From assembly GCF_000006565.2 (NCBI RefSeq), contig NC_031476.1, positions 4,240,458-4,304,457 on the forward strand: DNA of 64,000 bases, in the 5' to 3' direction. Position 1 is the stretch's first letter; every line of letters starts with the position of its first letter. The position numbers and the translations under genes were made by a program. Source of the stretch: Toxoplasma gondii ME49. Its lineage: Eukaryota; Apicomplexa; Conoidasida; Eucoccidiorida; Sarcocystidae. Below, one piece after another: positions 1 to 11,182 of the stretch. The notes under the pieces were generated by a model. That model did no database searches. It was given only the letters and a program-made list of their open reading frames with translations, and was not told the origin of the DNA.

Positions 1-1475
1 CCGGACGAGGACCTGCGCGGAAGACACACACATCGAGACAGAACGCATGCAGAGCAGACAAAAGAGAGAAGCCACGGAGTCGAGGCGGACGGGCAGGCGG
101 CCTGCGAGGAAACCGCAGGAGCTCCGGACCTGGAAGGCGACGCGCCTGCCAAGAATGCGGTGTGCAACGCGAGCACAGAAAGAGGCAGTAGAAAAACTCG
201 CGGAAGAAGGGACTCCCCACAAAAACAGTCGAGCGTTCCCCCGCAAAGCAAGGAAGACGCAGGCGAATAAAACGAAAACGGAAGCAGTCTTCTGCGAAGA
301 AGGCGCGTATCGCGGTAGCCCTGCGTTCCCCGTCGAGAAGAAGCAAGCCGACGAAAGTAAAAGTGCAAGAAAGGGCTCCAGACACTTCGCCATAAACAAA
401 GTCCTGGAACTGTAAAAAAATCGAGACGGCTTCTACAAAACCGAGGAACGGTCACATCGAAAGTTTCGAAAGCGAAAAGCGAAGACGGAGGAAGAAAACA
501 TGAAGGAAAACATACTCGTTTCTCGTTCTTCAGCTGTTGCACCGTTCCCTGAAGGTTCTCCGTCGCAAGTGTACCCGCAGCGACTCGGTCCTGTGAAAGA
601 AAGCGGAAGTGTACATCTTGTCCAGAAAAGTTCGTCTGTGGTCCTCTCTCGCGCCCCTCATTTATTCGTCTCTCTTCCTTGAAAAAAGTATTTTTCTCCT
701 CCAAGTTTGTGCTCTGCATGCATCGCAACTAAAGCCACCGGCGACTGTTTTCCGCCAAGTTTCCTCGTTCTTCCCAGACGCTCCCCTCTCCTCCCCTGCC
801 GCTCTGTCGCCAAGTCTCTCGGCGTCTTTCAGCGTCACGAAAGAATCGACAAGCCTCGTCTGTGCAAGCGTTTCCTGAGTCCGTTCTGTTCCTTCTCACA
901 CGGTAAGGATGCCGCAGTGGTCGCCAACTCTCAGAAAAGGCCGCCTGTCAGAAAAGGCCGCCTGTCAGAAAAGGCCGCCTGTCAGAAAAGGCCGCCTGTC
1001 AGAAAAGACTTTGGCATCTGTCTCGCCGTCCTTCCCCACATGGGCGAGAGTGTGTACAGCCCTGCCCAAAGGACTACTACAGTGAACTTCGTGATGTCTG
1101 TACAGCTTGTCAACTAAAGTCAGTTTCCGAACCGTTAGTGGTGTTGCATGTCCTCTGAGTGCGTAGGGAAAAGGAAGATTCACCGCAATCTCAACACAGC
1201 AGTTACCGTAACTCTAGACGTCTAATATTCGAGTTCATCTACCACAGTTCCCTGGGACCCCAATCCCGCACTCTCTTTCGAGCGTTGAAACTCACTCGCA
1301 GGTCGACCCTGTAACCTTTGAGTCAGTTGATTAGAAGTATGTTTGATGCTCTCCACGAACCGACCTAACAGTGTGATGCCTTTGGTTTATAGATCTCTAG
1401 TGATGCTTGCCAGTTTCCATGTATCTATTTATACACTGATATTTTCAAAGATCACTCCTGTACGGTTTATCTCAT
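1..1475. other. Left flank without a recognisable gene
   Basis: This is the stretch beyond the 3' end of the coiled-coil gene. Bases 1-500 are purine-rich and open in several frames, but no frame shows a start context, domain or splice pattern I can defend. A short perfect tandem repeat sits at 931-1007. The rest is ordinary mixed-composition sequence, perhaps 3'UTR of the minus-strand gene and flanking UTR of a gene outside the window. Confidence 0.5.
931..1007. repeat. 17-bp perfect tandem repeat, about 4.5 copies
   Basis: The unit TCAGAAAAGGCCGCCTG is repeated without change at 931-947, 948-964, 965-981 and 982-998, followed by a partial copy to 1007. Perfect identity between copies suggests recent slippage or unequal exchange. 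It lies outside any supported coding exon and should vary in copy number between isolates. Confidence 0.95.
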
Positions 1476-4400
1476 TTATTTTGGTTTGACATGCTTCTGC
1501 GCCAGTCGATCCAGTGACGTTCGCTTGCCGTCCTTCCTGTTCCCCGTCGTTTCCTGTTTCTGCTGGAGCGATCTCTTTTTCCGGCCTCCCCCAACTCGTG
1601 CTAGTACACCACCGCGCGAGCGGAGAGAGGTCCTAGTTTCAGCAAGGAAACCTTACAGTGCGAATACACAACTCCTCTCCTCAGTATGCTCACGTGGATT
1701 TCTGCGCGCAGCAGGGTGCCCTCATCTCGCAGCTGCAAAACCTCGGTCTCGAGGCGGTGGCGTCTCTCCTCTAGGCTCTCCACTTCTGCTCGCAGAGTCT
1801 CCAGTTCCACCTACCGATACATCACAGTGATTCACACAGTTGCCCAGAACCGGTCGCTTGTGTCGGCGTCCCCTGATGCATGTCCAAGTCGCTTACCACT
1901 CTGCCTTGTCTCCCTGGCTGTCACTAAACGCGCAGCGTCTCCCTGGACATTTGCAGTGAGCAGTTTTTCTTTACACGGAGATACAGACGGCTACTTATAC
2001 GCATCTGTGAACACACAGAGTCGCCATACTTTTTTCACACATACACACACTGGAATTAAATCTTGATCCGGACTTGCGCATGCAGTGGCCAGTGCATAGA
2101 CAAACGTTTGTTTGGATCTGCCTGAACCGCATGCAAGCGCACAGACATCGACGCGTAGCTCTGTTGATGGATCAACAGGAGAGATCTAAAAGGCATCCGC
2201 GGAGGTTGCAGCCCACACAGACGAATGTGTTCACCCGCGCCACAGATCGGAACAGCGTGGAAAAGCAGTCCAGGCGATATCTTTTGGAGAGGTATGTGTG
2301 AGGAGCGCCAGGCGTTTACGTTGCAGATCCGAGCCGCTGCACAGACAGACCTTTTGTTGTTCGTTTTCTCGCCGCAAGAGACGGACGACTTCTTCGCGCT
2401 GGTCCTCCTTCTCTTGCAAGCTGTGACCCAGCTGTCGCAGACTCTCTTCCAGGTCGTTTCGCTCTCTTGCCGTCGCCAACAGAGCTGCCTCACACTCGCG
2501 CAACTTCACCACCAGAAAGTTTTTCACCTGCAAAAAGAGAAAGAACCTAAAGAATCTACTCACCACTCCCGCCTCGATGGCAGCTTGCACGAACGCAGGG
2601 GACAGTCGCACTGTCCCCTAAATGGTGGGGACGAAGCGTGGTGAGGGAGAGAGACGAACGAGGACGCGGCGAGAGAGCTAGCTGCGCTAAAAGCGCGTCT
2701 CAAGCGCCAAACACAAGACAGACGCTTCAGAGACTGGGCGCATACAGTGCTCTCTTCAGCGTGTGCCTCGCCTTCCGGAGAGAAGCACAAATCGCTGGTT
2801 TCCTACCGGTTCACTCCGTGATTCGTTTCGAAAATATCTTTCCTCCCGCTGTCCAGTCCTTCTGTCAAGGTCAGAGAGACCCGTCCAGAACTCAATCACT
2901 CAAGTCTAGTAAACAGAGACACTTGAGCACCTAGGCTTCTGAGTACGACTCCATTTGTGGCACAAATGCGTTCATCCATGCAACCGAATTTGAACGTCTT
3001 CGCACCTGGGGAAGTATCAGCTACGACTACCATACTCGAGACGTATGCTCCTGTATCGACTGCTAGACCAACAGGCTCCATGTGGATACTACACAAGACA
3101 GCTCAAAGCGGTAGATTTCAACATCCTACGAACCTGAAACCCCAGGCGCCCCAGACACACCACAGCCACGGGGGGAAGCGACGCAAACGAGCGCCGGCGC
3201 CCCCTCCCGAGAACGAGAATCCGTGAAGCGCTCACCTCCCTTTCTTCCGCGTTTCTCCCTTCCTTTTCTCCCATTAACAAGAATCAGGAGCCTTTACACA
3301 TCAACCAGTGTCGTTGAAAATAAACTCTGGAATCCGCAGTCATCTACAGCTGCGGCAGCTGCTGTGGTCAAACAGCCGTTGGCATTTCCTTTTCCCCACA
3401 GACTCCGGCCATGCAAAACCAATGAGATAACAGCTGAAGCTCTTCGAATCTCACCCGCTGGACATTCTTCAGCATCGCCTCCAAATCCTCCCGGTGAAGA
3501 GACTCTTGGAGTTCCCGACAACGAAGGGCCGCCTCGTTCTCCGAGTCCAGCAGTCTTTCGAGCTCCGTACTGTCTCTTCCACTTCTCCCAAGCTGGCGGC
3601 CGCCACTCTGGTTCAGCGGGTGGGCTCGACTCGGCTCAGAGAGGCCGCATGCGGTCCCTTCTCCCGTTCGGACTGCCAGATCCTCTTCACTTCGTCTTCC
3701 ACTCCCGAACAGCAGTCTCGCTACGCCGGCCGCACTGCTACTCGACGCCGAATGCTGAGTTTCCTGACTCTCCGCAGTGCGTTGTCTGCTCTGACCCCAA
3801 AACCAAAGCATGCGCCTTCCGGACCCAGTTGTTCTCTCAGAGGCAGCTTGAGGCGCCTGCGGCGGTCCTGAGGTCTCGAGGCTGCTGGCGTCTCCGGTTG
3901 CGCAGACGTCCGTGTCTCCTCCCTTCTCGCTCAGCGCTCCCTCGGCTTCTGCCCCTCGAGCTCTTCTCATGAGGACAGACGACGCTCGCCTCTCACTCGC
4001 AGTGCTTGCGTAGGCCTCCTCTCCGTCCACACATGGCCTTGGCACCGGCTCTGGCAGGCCTGTCTCAGTCCCGGCTTCGGGACGCCGTTGGGCTCCAACT
4101 GCCTCCTCGGAACCACTCGCGGCGCAGGGCTGCCGGCTCGTTCGCGCCGCATGCAAAGCCGCATCGGCCTGCGCCGCAGCGCGCACTGTCGCTGCATTCA
4201 GATAGAAGCGCCGGTGGGCAAAGACCTCGATGTCCGCCTCCGTCTCCAAACTGGCGGACCGCAGGTCCACGGGACCTCCTGGCCCTCCGCTGCCGTCCTC
4301 CGGCGGAAGCGAGCAAATCGCATGCGCAGACTGCGGCGCAGAGGACGAGAGCGAAGAGGTCCAAGCGCCCCCCTTGATGAAGGAGACAGGAATCCCCGCG

Positions 4401-5686
4401 TTGACGAACAGCTTCGCTGGAGGTCCCAGAGGCCGCCGACACACAGACCAGTCACTCAGAGTGTCTGCGTCCCAGCCGCCTGCGTGAGGACTTCCAGCGG
4501 CAGGCAGTTGAGCAGAGAGACCAGGGCCGAGCGCGGCCGGAGGCGCTGGCGACAAGGAGCGCGAAACCGCCTCTCTTGAGTCTCCGACTACATCGGCTTC
4601 GAGGTCTCCGCCAGCCTGTGACGCTCCGCCCGTGAAAGGCAGCGAACCCAAACCGGCAGAGTGCCTGGGGAAGGAGGAGACTGGCGGCGAAAGGGCAGAG
4701 CAGCAAGTGGGCGAACGACGAGACGGAGATTCCAGAGAAGCCGGGGGAGGACAAGAAGCGAGCGAACAAGAAAGGCGAGAACACGGAGGGGAAGAACAAC
4801 GGGGAGAGTCGACAGAAGAAGAGACAGGCTGTAGAGGAGCAAATTGGGTCGGCTGGGTGAGCCTCGAATCGAGAGACTGGAAAATCGAGGATTCAGAAGA
4901 TGAGCGCGATGTTTCCCGAGCCGACCCGGGAGAGGAAGAGTTCGGATTCGCGTCAAATTCACTCGGAGGACGCTCCGCCGCTCGCAGCGGATCGTCAAGA
5001 CTTGAATGGGGCCAATCTTCTTCATCAAGGGGAATGACAACAAGCGACTGTCTCCGACCTGGGCTTCCACAGTCGCTCCCGAAGTCCCCCAGATCAATCT
5101 CTTCAGCCATTTGCCCCGAGGGGCTTCGCCCCACAGCAGTCGAGATCACTGGTGAGTCTGTGTTGATGGAGGGTCTTGACGAGGAGTCCATCGATTCGGA
5201 GACTTCTTCGTCAGAGAAACGAGAGACAAATTTCCGAGTCTCGCGTTCTTGGCAACAGCTCTCCGCTTCAGTGCGCTCTTCTCCCTCGTTCTCCGCACCG
5301 CCCTCGCCCTCTGCATCTCCAACAGTCGACTTCGAGCTCCGTGTCTCTGTCTCCTCCGTTCCACGCAAAGCGGGAGAGAGAAAAATGGCTAGAGCAGAGC
5401 CTGCTCCATCTTCCAGGAATTAGGGTCCCGATGGACGGCCCTCTGAGGCCAGCAGAGCGGAAGGATTTCTGCCGCTGCCCTCACCCTCGTCTGCGTACAC
5501 ACGAAGGAGGGAGCCTCCCTCAAAGGCATGCTGGGCGGAGGAGGCACCTAGAAGCAGAGGTTGGGAAATAGAGCAAGAAGAGGCTGGGATATGACACAGA
5601 TGGCCGAAAAACAGAGGACAAACGCCGGTGCTGGTAACCCGCGGAGCCAAGAGGTCTCGCCGAAATACAGAAAAGAAGTCCGACAT
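1476..5686 (-). CDS. Ser-rich protein with C-terminal coiled coil (unknown function)
   Basis: I do not recognise the family. The model is 5485-5686, 3455-5388, 2351-2527, 1694-1810 and 1476-1559, giving about 837 residues. The large exon encodes a Ser/Pro/Glu-rich, probably disordered region. Its end and the next two exons are all joined in phase 0 and form an uninterrupted heptad-like coiled coil: blocks VKNFLVVKLRECEAAL, ERNDLEESLRQLGHSLQEK and VELETLRAEVESLEERRHRL. A 28-codon last exon ends in HVKPK. Acceptors after pyrimidine tracts and GTGAG donors support the three coiled-coil junctions. The first exon (ATG at 5686, GTGAGG donor, 96-bp intron) is phase-consistent but speculative; the large exon has no ATG near its 5' end, so some upstream exon is needed unless translation starts at an internal Met. 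The architecture would suit a cytoskeletal or Golgi-tether-like scaffold, which is inference only. Confidence 0.6.
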
Positions 5687-8600
5687 CCGTCATTTGTTAG
5701 CTGTCGAGTTCATTTGCCACCTCGACGTTCAAGGTGTAACTGCAGGGAAGCAAGCCCCTCCAGTCGTTAACAGGATTTCTTACTTACAGCATGTAGCGCT
5801 GTGACTACTTCTGGTACCAGCGCAAGACAAAAAACGGCGAAAAAGGTCCTGCGCAAGCAACTGAAGGAAACGCTGACGGCGCAGCCAAAGAAAATCAAAG
5901 CAGCAGAAATTAGTTTGGCCAGAATGTCAAAACAAAGCTGGACGAATGAGAGCCTCGAAACGAGAACTCTGTATCCAGACAACGCGTAGCTTCCCGCGCT
6001 TCGATGCCAGCAGCACTCGTGCGACGCGATAGCCGGTTAAAAGGGCATAAGAAAATTGCAACCTCGTCTGCAAAGTGTCAAACCGGGTAAAAGAAAGCAA
6101 AAACACTGAACAGACATCCTCGTCGTCTAAACATGAGACTCGAGACGTCGAGATTGTGTGTCGGCTCCGCGAATCTCTCAACCGGAGGATAGCCATCCAG
6201 AAACGCGCAGCCTGTGAAACTTTGAAGCTGAAAGACAAAAGGGGGCATTGCAGGCTAATAGAACGCAAGAAAGAAGTGAACAGGGTTAAGACCTTGACGA
6301 GTTCTCCGCTTTTCCATATCCCGTAGTAGAGTACACTCCGCGCATGCAGTCTTTTGGCTTACGAGAAACTGGGAAACTCGGATCCTCGTGACTCACTCAT
6401 TGCATCTTGCTAGGAGAGGGTAGAAACTGGAGACCTCGTCGAGCCCGAATATAAGCCGAGTACTGCGCTTCTCACAAAGGTTGGTACGCATTCTCTCGCG
6501 TTCTAATGTGCCTTTGATATTACACCTGTGCGAACAATGATCGCCTTCGCAGACAACTTCTGCAGCGTGAAAAAACAGACACTCTACTGTGCTCCGATAC
6601 CTCTCGAACGAGGCTGGGTCACCCGACACAGTAGTCCTGGGGTGTACAAAGTCGCTTCTAATTACTCCCTGTGGAATACCAACAATGAAACTCTAGAACA
6701 TGAAAATATGTTTACAGTGGTATTTCGCCAGTGTGTATCCCGGTCGGGCGTCATTCGAAGACTAAGAAGTCTACTCAGCAACTACACATGCAACGAGACA
6801 TGGCAGAAGTCGCTTCCGGAAGCATTTGTTGTCACAAGGGAAACAAGTAAACCCGCTACACCGGAAAAAAGGTGTTTTCTAAACGGTGGAACACGTACGA
6901 AAAAGCAGATGTGTAGAAAACGGTTCACAATCTTTAGCAATCAGTGAGATGCGCGCGAGACCGCCTTAGGCAAAGGGGAAAATAGTGAAACGCTTCCACT
7001 ATCTCAGCAGCAAAGTGACTGAAGTAATCCTGCTTTGAGTATCATTATGTGTATGATAGCAGTATTCGTAGGAGCATGTTTTTCGCTTGCTATTGCTGGC
7101 TTTTTTTGATAAGTATCAGCAGTTTATCCACAGTCAACCTAAAACGGAGTGTGAGGGCTGTGTTGGAGGCGAAACCAAGGCAACCCAAGGTGGGGCCGTT
7201 GCTGCGTTGGCTGAGTCGTGTTCCCCGAGATCAGCACTGCCATTCCAGCAGGTATTTCAGTATCTGCTGCAAAATCGAGATCGGTCATCTGTCTGTCCAC
7301 CGAACTAGCGGAATCGGAGGTGCTGTCCGCTCCTTCGTTGGTCGCTCCAGCCCCGGTAAGTCAGGGGAGTCAGGCGTGCATGTAGCTCCAGAGGCGTTCG
7401 GTGCAGCTACGCAGTGCATATGTATCAGAAGATAGGGTCCAAAACATCCGTTATTACGGGTGTAATAAGTCGGAAGCAGAGGGTCAATTTCATTGCTAGT
7501 CATCATAGTTTATGTAACGATCGTATGAAGACTCATAGATAGATGTGACTGTTGATGGCTTCCGTACTGTGTGTCGCTGACACCTGTCATACACAAGTGG
7601 CGCGTTTTATATGGTTTTCTTTCGTCTCATCTCTGTCTCCTGTCCGTCGGATCCACTAGTTGGGTAACGATGAGTCTCCTGTTTGGTGTCTCAGTATTCA
7701 AGAGATTGACAGATTACTGATACTACTGCGTCGAAAGCTCCGTGCTGTTCGGTTTGTTCACAGGGGTAACGCCTTGCAGAATGGGCCTCCTCCTCGAACT
7801 CAAAGTAGCAAGCGCCACGCGTGGAAATTCGTCTACGGTGCTTGTGTAGAAGCTGGCTACCCTGGTCTTCGGGATATTCGAGGTGTCAGCAGTGTGGGTC
7901 CATCAACTCTGCGTAGAAGCATCTCCCTAACGACGGTAGAGAGGTAGCCCTCGTTTGTGAAGACGAAAACACACTTTTGCTTGGCAACTGGCGAGCGAAT
8001 CGGGTTCTTGAGAGTGGGTGAAGAAGCGAAAGGAGTCCACGAGAATAGACCGCTGCAGCAACTGCTGTGAAATGCTGGATCGTTCTATTACTAGTTTTGC
8101 AAATACGAGTCCTTCGTAAACAACGCCCAAATCTCCACATCAACACCATATACTTGCTCGTGCTCAGTGACCTTTTGTGGTGCTTTACCTGCTGTGGCAA
8201 AACGTTGTGCCCTTCCTTCCGGAACACTCGGAAATATTCATGACTCCGTAAATTCCAGAGCTAATGCTAACAAGACATGCACGACCATGTATTAATTATC
8301 GACCAGAAAGAAAGAAGGGATCGGGGAAAAGGGACGGATAAGATGGGGACGCGCAGCAGTGGCTCGAAAGGAAAGGTAACCTGGGAGCTTCAGTCATGTT
8401 TTTGTGGTGTGGTGGAAATTATCTTGTCCACAAAAACGCATGCTCTTATGCAGTATAGGCGCGTTAAGGCATGAGGACTGAATGATCTTCGTCGCTTGAA
8501 ATCGCCACAACTGCGAAGGAAGCGGAACAAAAAGTGACGCCGTTCGGCAGGCTCGCCCCGACTATACTCGGGAGCACACAAGTCTCAGTGGTGCCGAACG

Positions 8601-9124
8601 GAGCGATGCCTTTACGTACAGGAGCTCGACGGGACAGACAGCGTGAATCGAGGAGCCTGTCATCCGCGGTATCGCCAGAGCTTGATACTGCATGGGCATC
8701 GGTGTCTCTCGAATCTGTGTCAAGAAGATTGGTCGCTCACTGGTCGCACCCAAAACTTCTGAGTCTTCATGCCTACTCCCCGCTGCGACGCACGGGGACA
8801 CAATGCCTCTACGTTCATAGGTTTTCCGCTGCTATATCATCAGAGTGCATTGGGTTCATCCATCTCGCACAGTTGGGACGCCTTGTCTAAGCGGTTTAAT
8901 TCTGCATGACTGCGGGGTACAATTGCGCAAACTAAACGGACCAGGTCCGTATGTTTCTCTCCATCGTGTCACGTACAGCTTCCCTTCTGTGTCGAAGGGG
9001 CCTCAATCACCCCTGGAACAGTGAGTGCTGTGAGTGGTAGCGTATTCATCAGAGCTCGGCCACTGCTAGTTCTCCTACAGGATATAAATTAGCTGAGGGT
9101 TTTTTGTCGAGAAGTAGATATCGT
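5687..9124. other. 3.4-kb spacer between the coiled-coil gene and the SRS gene
   Basis: No conserved protein or RNA gene is visible. The left end should hold the promoter and 5'UTR of the coiled-coil gene and the right end the 3'UTR of the SRS gene. The only coding hint is the small secreted-protein candidate starting at 7076 on the plus strand, listed separately. Confidence 0.45.
7076..7354 (+). CDS. Candidate first exon of a small secreted protein
   Basis: An ATG at 7076 with A at -3 opens a short frame starting MFFACYCWLFLISISSLS, a textbook signal peptide, followed by a basic region with several Cys. The frame runs into a consensus donor (CCCG|GTAAGT) near 7354, phase 1. A plausible acceptor in GTTTGGTGTCTCAG near 7693 would join in phase and end the protein within about nine codons, for a total near 100 residues. 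No family is recognised and there is no homology support. Small exported proteins of this form are common in coccidia, but a chance frame with a hydrophobic start is a real alternative. Confidence 0.22.
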
Positions 9125-11182
9125 TCAAAAACTGAAGATGCCAATGCTCAGAAGAGTCATGATGGCTATAACTCTGTCGAGCCTCTTCTCTGTTGCCAGG
9201 GAACTCGGCGGGGTTGGTGGTTCACGAGTTCGCACCTGGGCAGTATTTCTCGACGGCACGGTGATAAGTATGCGGCACTCTTCTGTTCGCAGATTCGAAT
9301 TTGATCCACACAGATAGCACAGATTCTTCTGCTCCTCTGGGAGCTGCTCAACAGAAAATAGGAAGGTACTCCCGGTTCTCCTCACTTGTGGCACCCTGGT
9401 CAACTCCGCACCCTTCACGTGGCGATCGAGTGACACAGAAGTGCGACAGGCTCCGTCCGAATTATCGTAGACTTCTGTCTCTTCAGAGGGAGAATAAGCA
9501 AGTCCCGCCGCGCACCTGAGGTAAAAAGAGCTGTACGCTGACGCGCGAATTTGTATGGAAGCGTCCGGTCCCGGATAACAGACGTGGATGCTTGGTTGCT
9601 CCAGCACCTTCCCGAAACTGGCCCGTCGAGGTATCTTAATGTGTACTTTGCAAGAGCCGCGTCCGTCGGGAGCCATGCACTTGAAGTACACGTCTTTAGT
9701 GCCTCTTACAGGCAACCCGTCTAGTCGGAGTGTATAGAGATTGTGACCGCCTGCAGATTCGCTCAAGGATCCACTAACAAGATCACCTAAAGGTGCGGGC
9801 GCCACACAAGCCCGGCTGGGGTATGCTTGTCCTGACTCGAGCGGAGGATACAGCTCGAAGAATGCCGGGTCGCATTTGAATTGTGCAGTTTTTGTCTCTG
9901 GCGAGACATGGGATACTATTGTCGCGCCGTTGTTCGAACAGACCGGGACACCCCGGTACTGAACAGCGTTTTGGTTTGCAGTTGGATCCGTAGGGACATT
10001 AATCGCAACCGTGCAGCTTTCGCCTCGCCCTGGAGACATACAACGGTAATACAATGTTCGTGGGCGGTCCAGCGGTAGACTCTTAAGTGCCAAAGCGTAG
10101 AAATTTCCACCAGAAGGTGACATGAGCAAGGATCCAGAGACCTGACTCCGGAGGGGCACGGGTTTGGAGCACGATCGAGTCATGTAGATATTGCCGGACA
10201 TGAGCGGAGGGTCCAGCAAAAACATTCCTCCTCCGCATCCAAACTGTGCTCGTTTTGTTTTTCTGGACAGGTCCACTGTAGTTGTCGTTCCACTTTCATC
10301 ACAGACACCAATATGGGATGGCAAGTGTCCTCTTGGACTCTGAGGACGCATGCTGGGTGGGATATGAACGACGACTTTACAAGCAGCCGAGCTGCCGGAA
10401 TCTACACACTTGTAATATACGGTTTTGTTCTCAGCCGGTAGTTGTTTCAGTGCCAGAATGTATAGGTTTTGAGGTTGGTTGTATGCACACGCCATTGTTG
10501 GCACCTGTACAGCGAGAGGTACAGCAGCTCTGCATGACCGGGTTGTATAAACAAGTTCCTCGGAAACGGGCGGATCGAGAAGTGGAAGCTCTGTTCCGCA
10601 CCGAAAATAGCCTTTTCTTGTCCTCGATGACACATGCACCGAAACAGAAGTCCCATTCTCGGAGCACGTCGGGATCGCCGTATAAGTCTGACGAAGTTCG
10701 GCCACGGGTTCATCAGATATTTCCGAGCTCTGCCTAGGGGGTCGGTTGATGCCAATTTTGACTGTACACGGGGGCCCGTCCGCACTCAGAGGGGCACATT
10801 GGTAATATACTGCTTTTGGCGCGTCTTCTGCTGGCCATTCGTTGATTTTGAAAATATAAAAAGGGCCATTATCATCTCCAGCGGCCACCAGCGATGCCCC
10901 GGGAAGCTGGCTTCTGAGCGAAACAGTAGTATTGCACTCCCTGCTACTGAATACGGACTTCAACTCAACAGGGGGCTTCAGACGGGGCACCCCGAAACCA
11001 CATCTAAACTCAGCAGCTCTTGTCGCCGTCGATGTTGGTACGAAAATCGTTGTTCCTCCTCGATGACATGTGGAAACACCGTAGGAACAAGCATATCTCA
11101 TTACGAATCGGACAATGAATGCTGCCAGGGCATGAGCCGCCATGAAACGAGCATAACGCCGGAGGTGTCTAAGACGGTTCAT
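9125..11182 (-). CDS. SRS (SAG1-related) GPI-anchored surface antigen, five tandem domains
   Basis: A single exon of 685 residues with a true ATG at 11182. Residues 14-34 are a hydrophobic signal sequence. Five SRS-type beta-sandwich domains follow, with first cysteines at 39, 173, 294, 415 and 535. Each shows C..(22)..C..(22)..C, a D/E-PP element after the second Cys, a Y-K/R/Q-C motif and a final C-[TK]-V. The C-terminus (about 665-685, VIAIMTLLSIGIFSF preceded by a charged stretch) is a GPI-attachment signal. SRS proteins coat the parasite plasma membrane and act in host-cell attachment and antigenicity. Domains 1, 3 and 4 have five to six Cys with no obvious partner in the middle position, unlike the canonical six-Cys SAG1 domain. 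Domain periodicity of 120-121 residues from domain 2 onward points to internal duplication. The individual paralogue cannot be named from sequence reading alone. Confidence 0.9.
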   Translation of the reverse strand: MNRLRHLRRYARFMAAHALAAFIVRFVMRYACSYGVSTCHRGGTTIFVPTSTATRAAEFRCGFGVPRLKPPVELKSVFSSRECNTTVSLRSQLPGASLVAAGDDNGPFYIFKINEWPAEDAPKAVYYQCAPLSADGPPCTVKIGINRPPRQSSEISDEPVAELRQTYTAIPTCSENGTSVSVHVSSRTRKGYFRCGTELPLLDPPVSEELVYTTRSCRAAVPLAVQVPTMACAYNQPQNLYILALKQLPAENKTVYYKCVDSGSSAACKVVVHIPPSMRPQSPRGHLPSHIGVCDESGTTTTVDLSRKTKRAQFGCGGGMFLLDPPLMSGNIYMTRSCSKPVPLRSQVSGSLLMSPSGGNFYALALKSLPLDRPRTLYYRCMSPGRGESCTVAINVPTDPTANQNAVQYRGVPVCSNNGATIVSHVSPETKTAQFKCDPAFFELYPPLESGQAYPSRACVAPAPLGDLVSGSLSESAGGHNLYTLRLDGLPVRGTKDVYFKCMAPDGRGSCKVHIKIPRRASFGKVLEQPSIHVCYPGPDASIQIRASAYSSFYLRCAAGLAYSPSEETEVYDNSDGACRTSVSLDRHVKGAELTRVPQVRRTGSTFLFSVEQLPEEQKNLCYLCGSNSNLRTEECRILITVPSRNTAQVRTREPPTPPSSLATEKRLDRVIAIMTLLSIGIFSF

